Source: Candidatus Nomurabacteria bacterium (GTDB lineage: Bacteria; Patescibacteriota; Minisyncoccia; Phycocordibacterales; UBA10002). Taken from it: a stretch of DNA of 6,144 nt. Shown here one piece after another: positions 5,753-6,144 of the stretch. The position numbers and the translations under genes are program-made. The stretch covers positions 1 through 6,144 of the forward strand of contig CALQZP010000056.1 in the NCBI GenBank assembly GCA_943349725.1, written 5' to 3'. Below the pieces are notes generated by a model. That model had not been told where the DNA came from and made no database searches. It was given only the letters and a program-made list of their open reading frames with translations. Positions within the stretch are counted from its first letter, which is position 1; every line of letters begins with the position of its first letter.

Positions 5753-5782
5753 GCGACGCAATATTTTCGCTAACTATATAGT
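5751..5782 (+). promoter_or_regulatory. Possible promoter of the epimerase gene
   Basis: TTGCGA (5751-5756, 4 of 6 to the -35 consensus) is followed after 18 bases by TATATA (5775-5780), with TATAGT overlapping at 5777-5782. Transcription would start near 5787-5790, only a few bases before the GTG at 5795, so the mRNA would be nearly leaderless. That agrees with the lack of a Shine-Dalgarno sequence. Confidence 0.35.
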
Positions 5783-5794
5783 TGTAAAACTAAC

Positions 5795-6144
5795 GTGAAG
5801 ACTATACATAATGTCAAAGCTGTAGTTGTAGGAGGAGCGGGCTTCATCGGCTCGCATATTGTTGATGCTCTTGTGCAAAAAGGGTACGACACGCACGTTA
5901 TTGACAATCTCTCCGGTGGAAAGAAAGAGAACGTAAATCCAAAAGCAGTTTTTCATAACGCTGATATTCGTAATCTTGACGCAATTAAACCAATCCTTAA
6001 AGGAGCGCAGTGTGTCTTTCACACGGCCGCGCTTCCACGCGTGCAGTACTCTATTGAGCATCCCGCGGAGACGCATGAGGTCAATGTAACGGGAACTATA
6101 AATGTCCTGATTGCTTCAAAAGAAGGCGGGGTAGAGCGTGTTAT
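5795..6144 (+). CDS. NAD-dependent nucleotide-sugar epimerase/dehydratase, N-terminal part
   Basis: The first 116 codons of an extended short-chain dehydrogenase are present; the gene runs off the right edge. The NAD-binding motif VVGGAGFIGSH places GxxGxxG at G13, G16 and G19. D37 in VIDNLS is set to bind the NAD ribose, DIRN (57-60) matches the adenine-pocket motif, and HTAALPRVQYSIEHP (76-90) is the conserved stretch before NVTGTINVL (97-105). The AALPxVxxSIxxP form is typical of UDP-GlcNAc/UDP-Glc 4-epimerases (WbpP/GalE-like), but dehydratases share much of it, and the catalytic YxxxK lies outside the window. The likely start is GTG at 5795: the frame is closed by TAA at 5771 and has no ATG before the Rossmann motif. 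The product would feed nucleotide sugar to the neighbouring glycan enzymes. Family usual length is about 310-340 residues. Confidence 0.9.
   Translation, partial: MKTIHNVKAVVVGGAGFIGSHIVDALVQKGYDTHVIDNLSGGKKENVNPKAVFHNADIRNLDAIKPILKGAQCVFHTAALPRVQYSIEHPAETHEVNVTGTINVLIASKEGGVERV

Overview
This window looks like chromosomal DNA from a bacterium of the candidate phyla radiation (Patescibacteria), probably a Parcubacteria-type lineage. That placement is an inference. It rests on moderate GC, the standard genetic code, five gene starts with no visible Shine-Dalgarno sequence, short AT-rich repeat clusters between genes, and a membrane-anchored GVDCGG protein of a kind I associate with such genomes. 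The 23S fragment would settle the phylum if searched.

Region by region: positions 1 to about 377 are the 3' end of a 23S rRNA gene, from the tail of the peptidyl-transferase ring through the A-loop and sarcin-ricin loop to the 3' terminus. A spacer of about 215 bases with no tRNA follows. It holds a GNRA-capped hairpin and a cluster of short AT-rich direct and inverted repeats. The 5S rRNA gene (about 593-711) and an intrinsic terminator (735-759) close the operon. An extended -10 promoter then leads into a gene for a single-pass membrane protein with a four-cysteine extracellular motif and two probable beta-sandwich domains (833-1591). A 73-base imperfect palindrome (1674-1746), resembling dispersed REP/MITE-type elements, sits in the leader of a rodA-type SEDS peptidoglycan polymerase gene (1787-3028).

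The rodA gene converges with a GT4 glycosyltransferase gene on the minus strand (3025-4194). The two stop codons overlap, and a possible rodA terminator is built from both coding tails. The glycosyltransferase gene contains an in-frame patch of 'ctagg/tagg' repeats that looks like intergenic DNA captured in the coding sequence. An 83-base divergent promoter region with a perfect 16-base palindrome separates it from a large polyprenyl-phosphate sugar-1-phosphate transferase gene of the WbaP/WcaJ type (4278-5645). After a strong hairpin around its stop codon and a tandem heptamer repeat, a GTG-started NAD-dependent nucleotide-sugar epimerase gene (5795 onward) runs off the right edge.

Functionally, positions 1787-6144 are a cell-envelope region. 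RodA would polymerise glycan strands from lipid II. The phosphoglycosyl transferase would load the first sugar phosphate onto the lipid carrier, the GT4 enzyme would extend a surface glycan, and the epimerase would supply a nucleotide sugar. No clearly new system is visible. The most interesting items are the repeat-derived insertion in the glycosyltransferase, the repeat cluster inside the rRNA operon, the cysteine-motif surface protein, and the unusual hairpins at gene ends.
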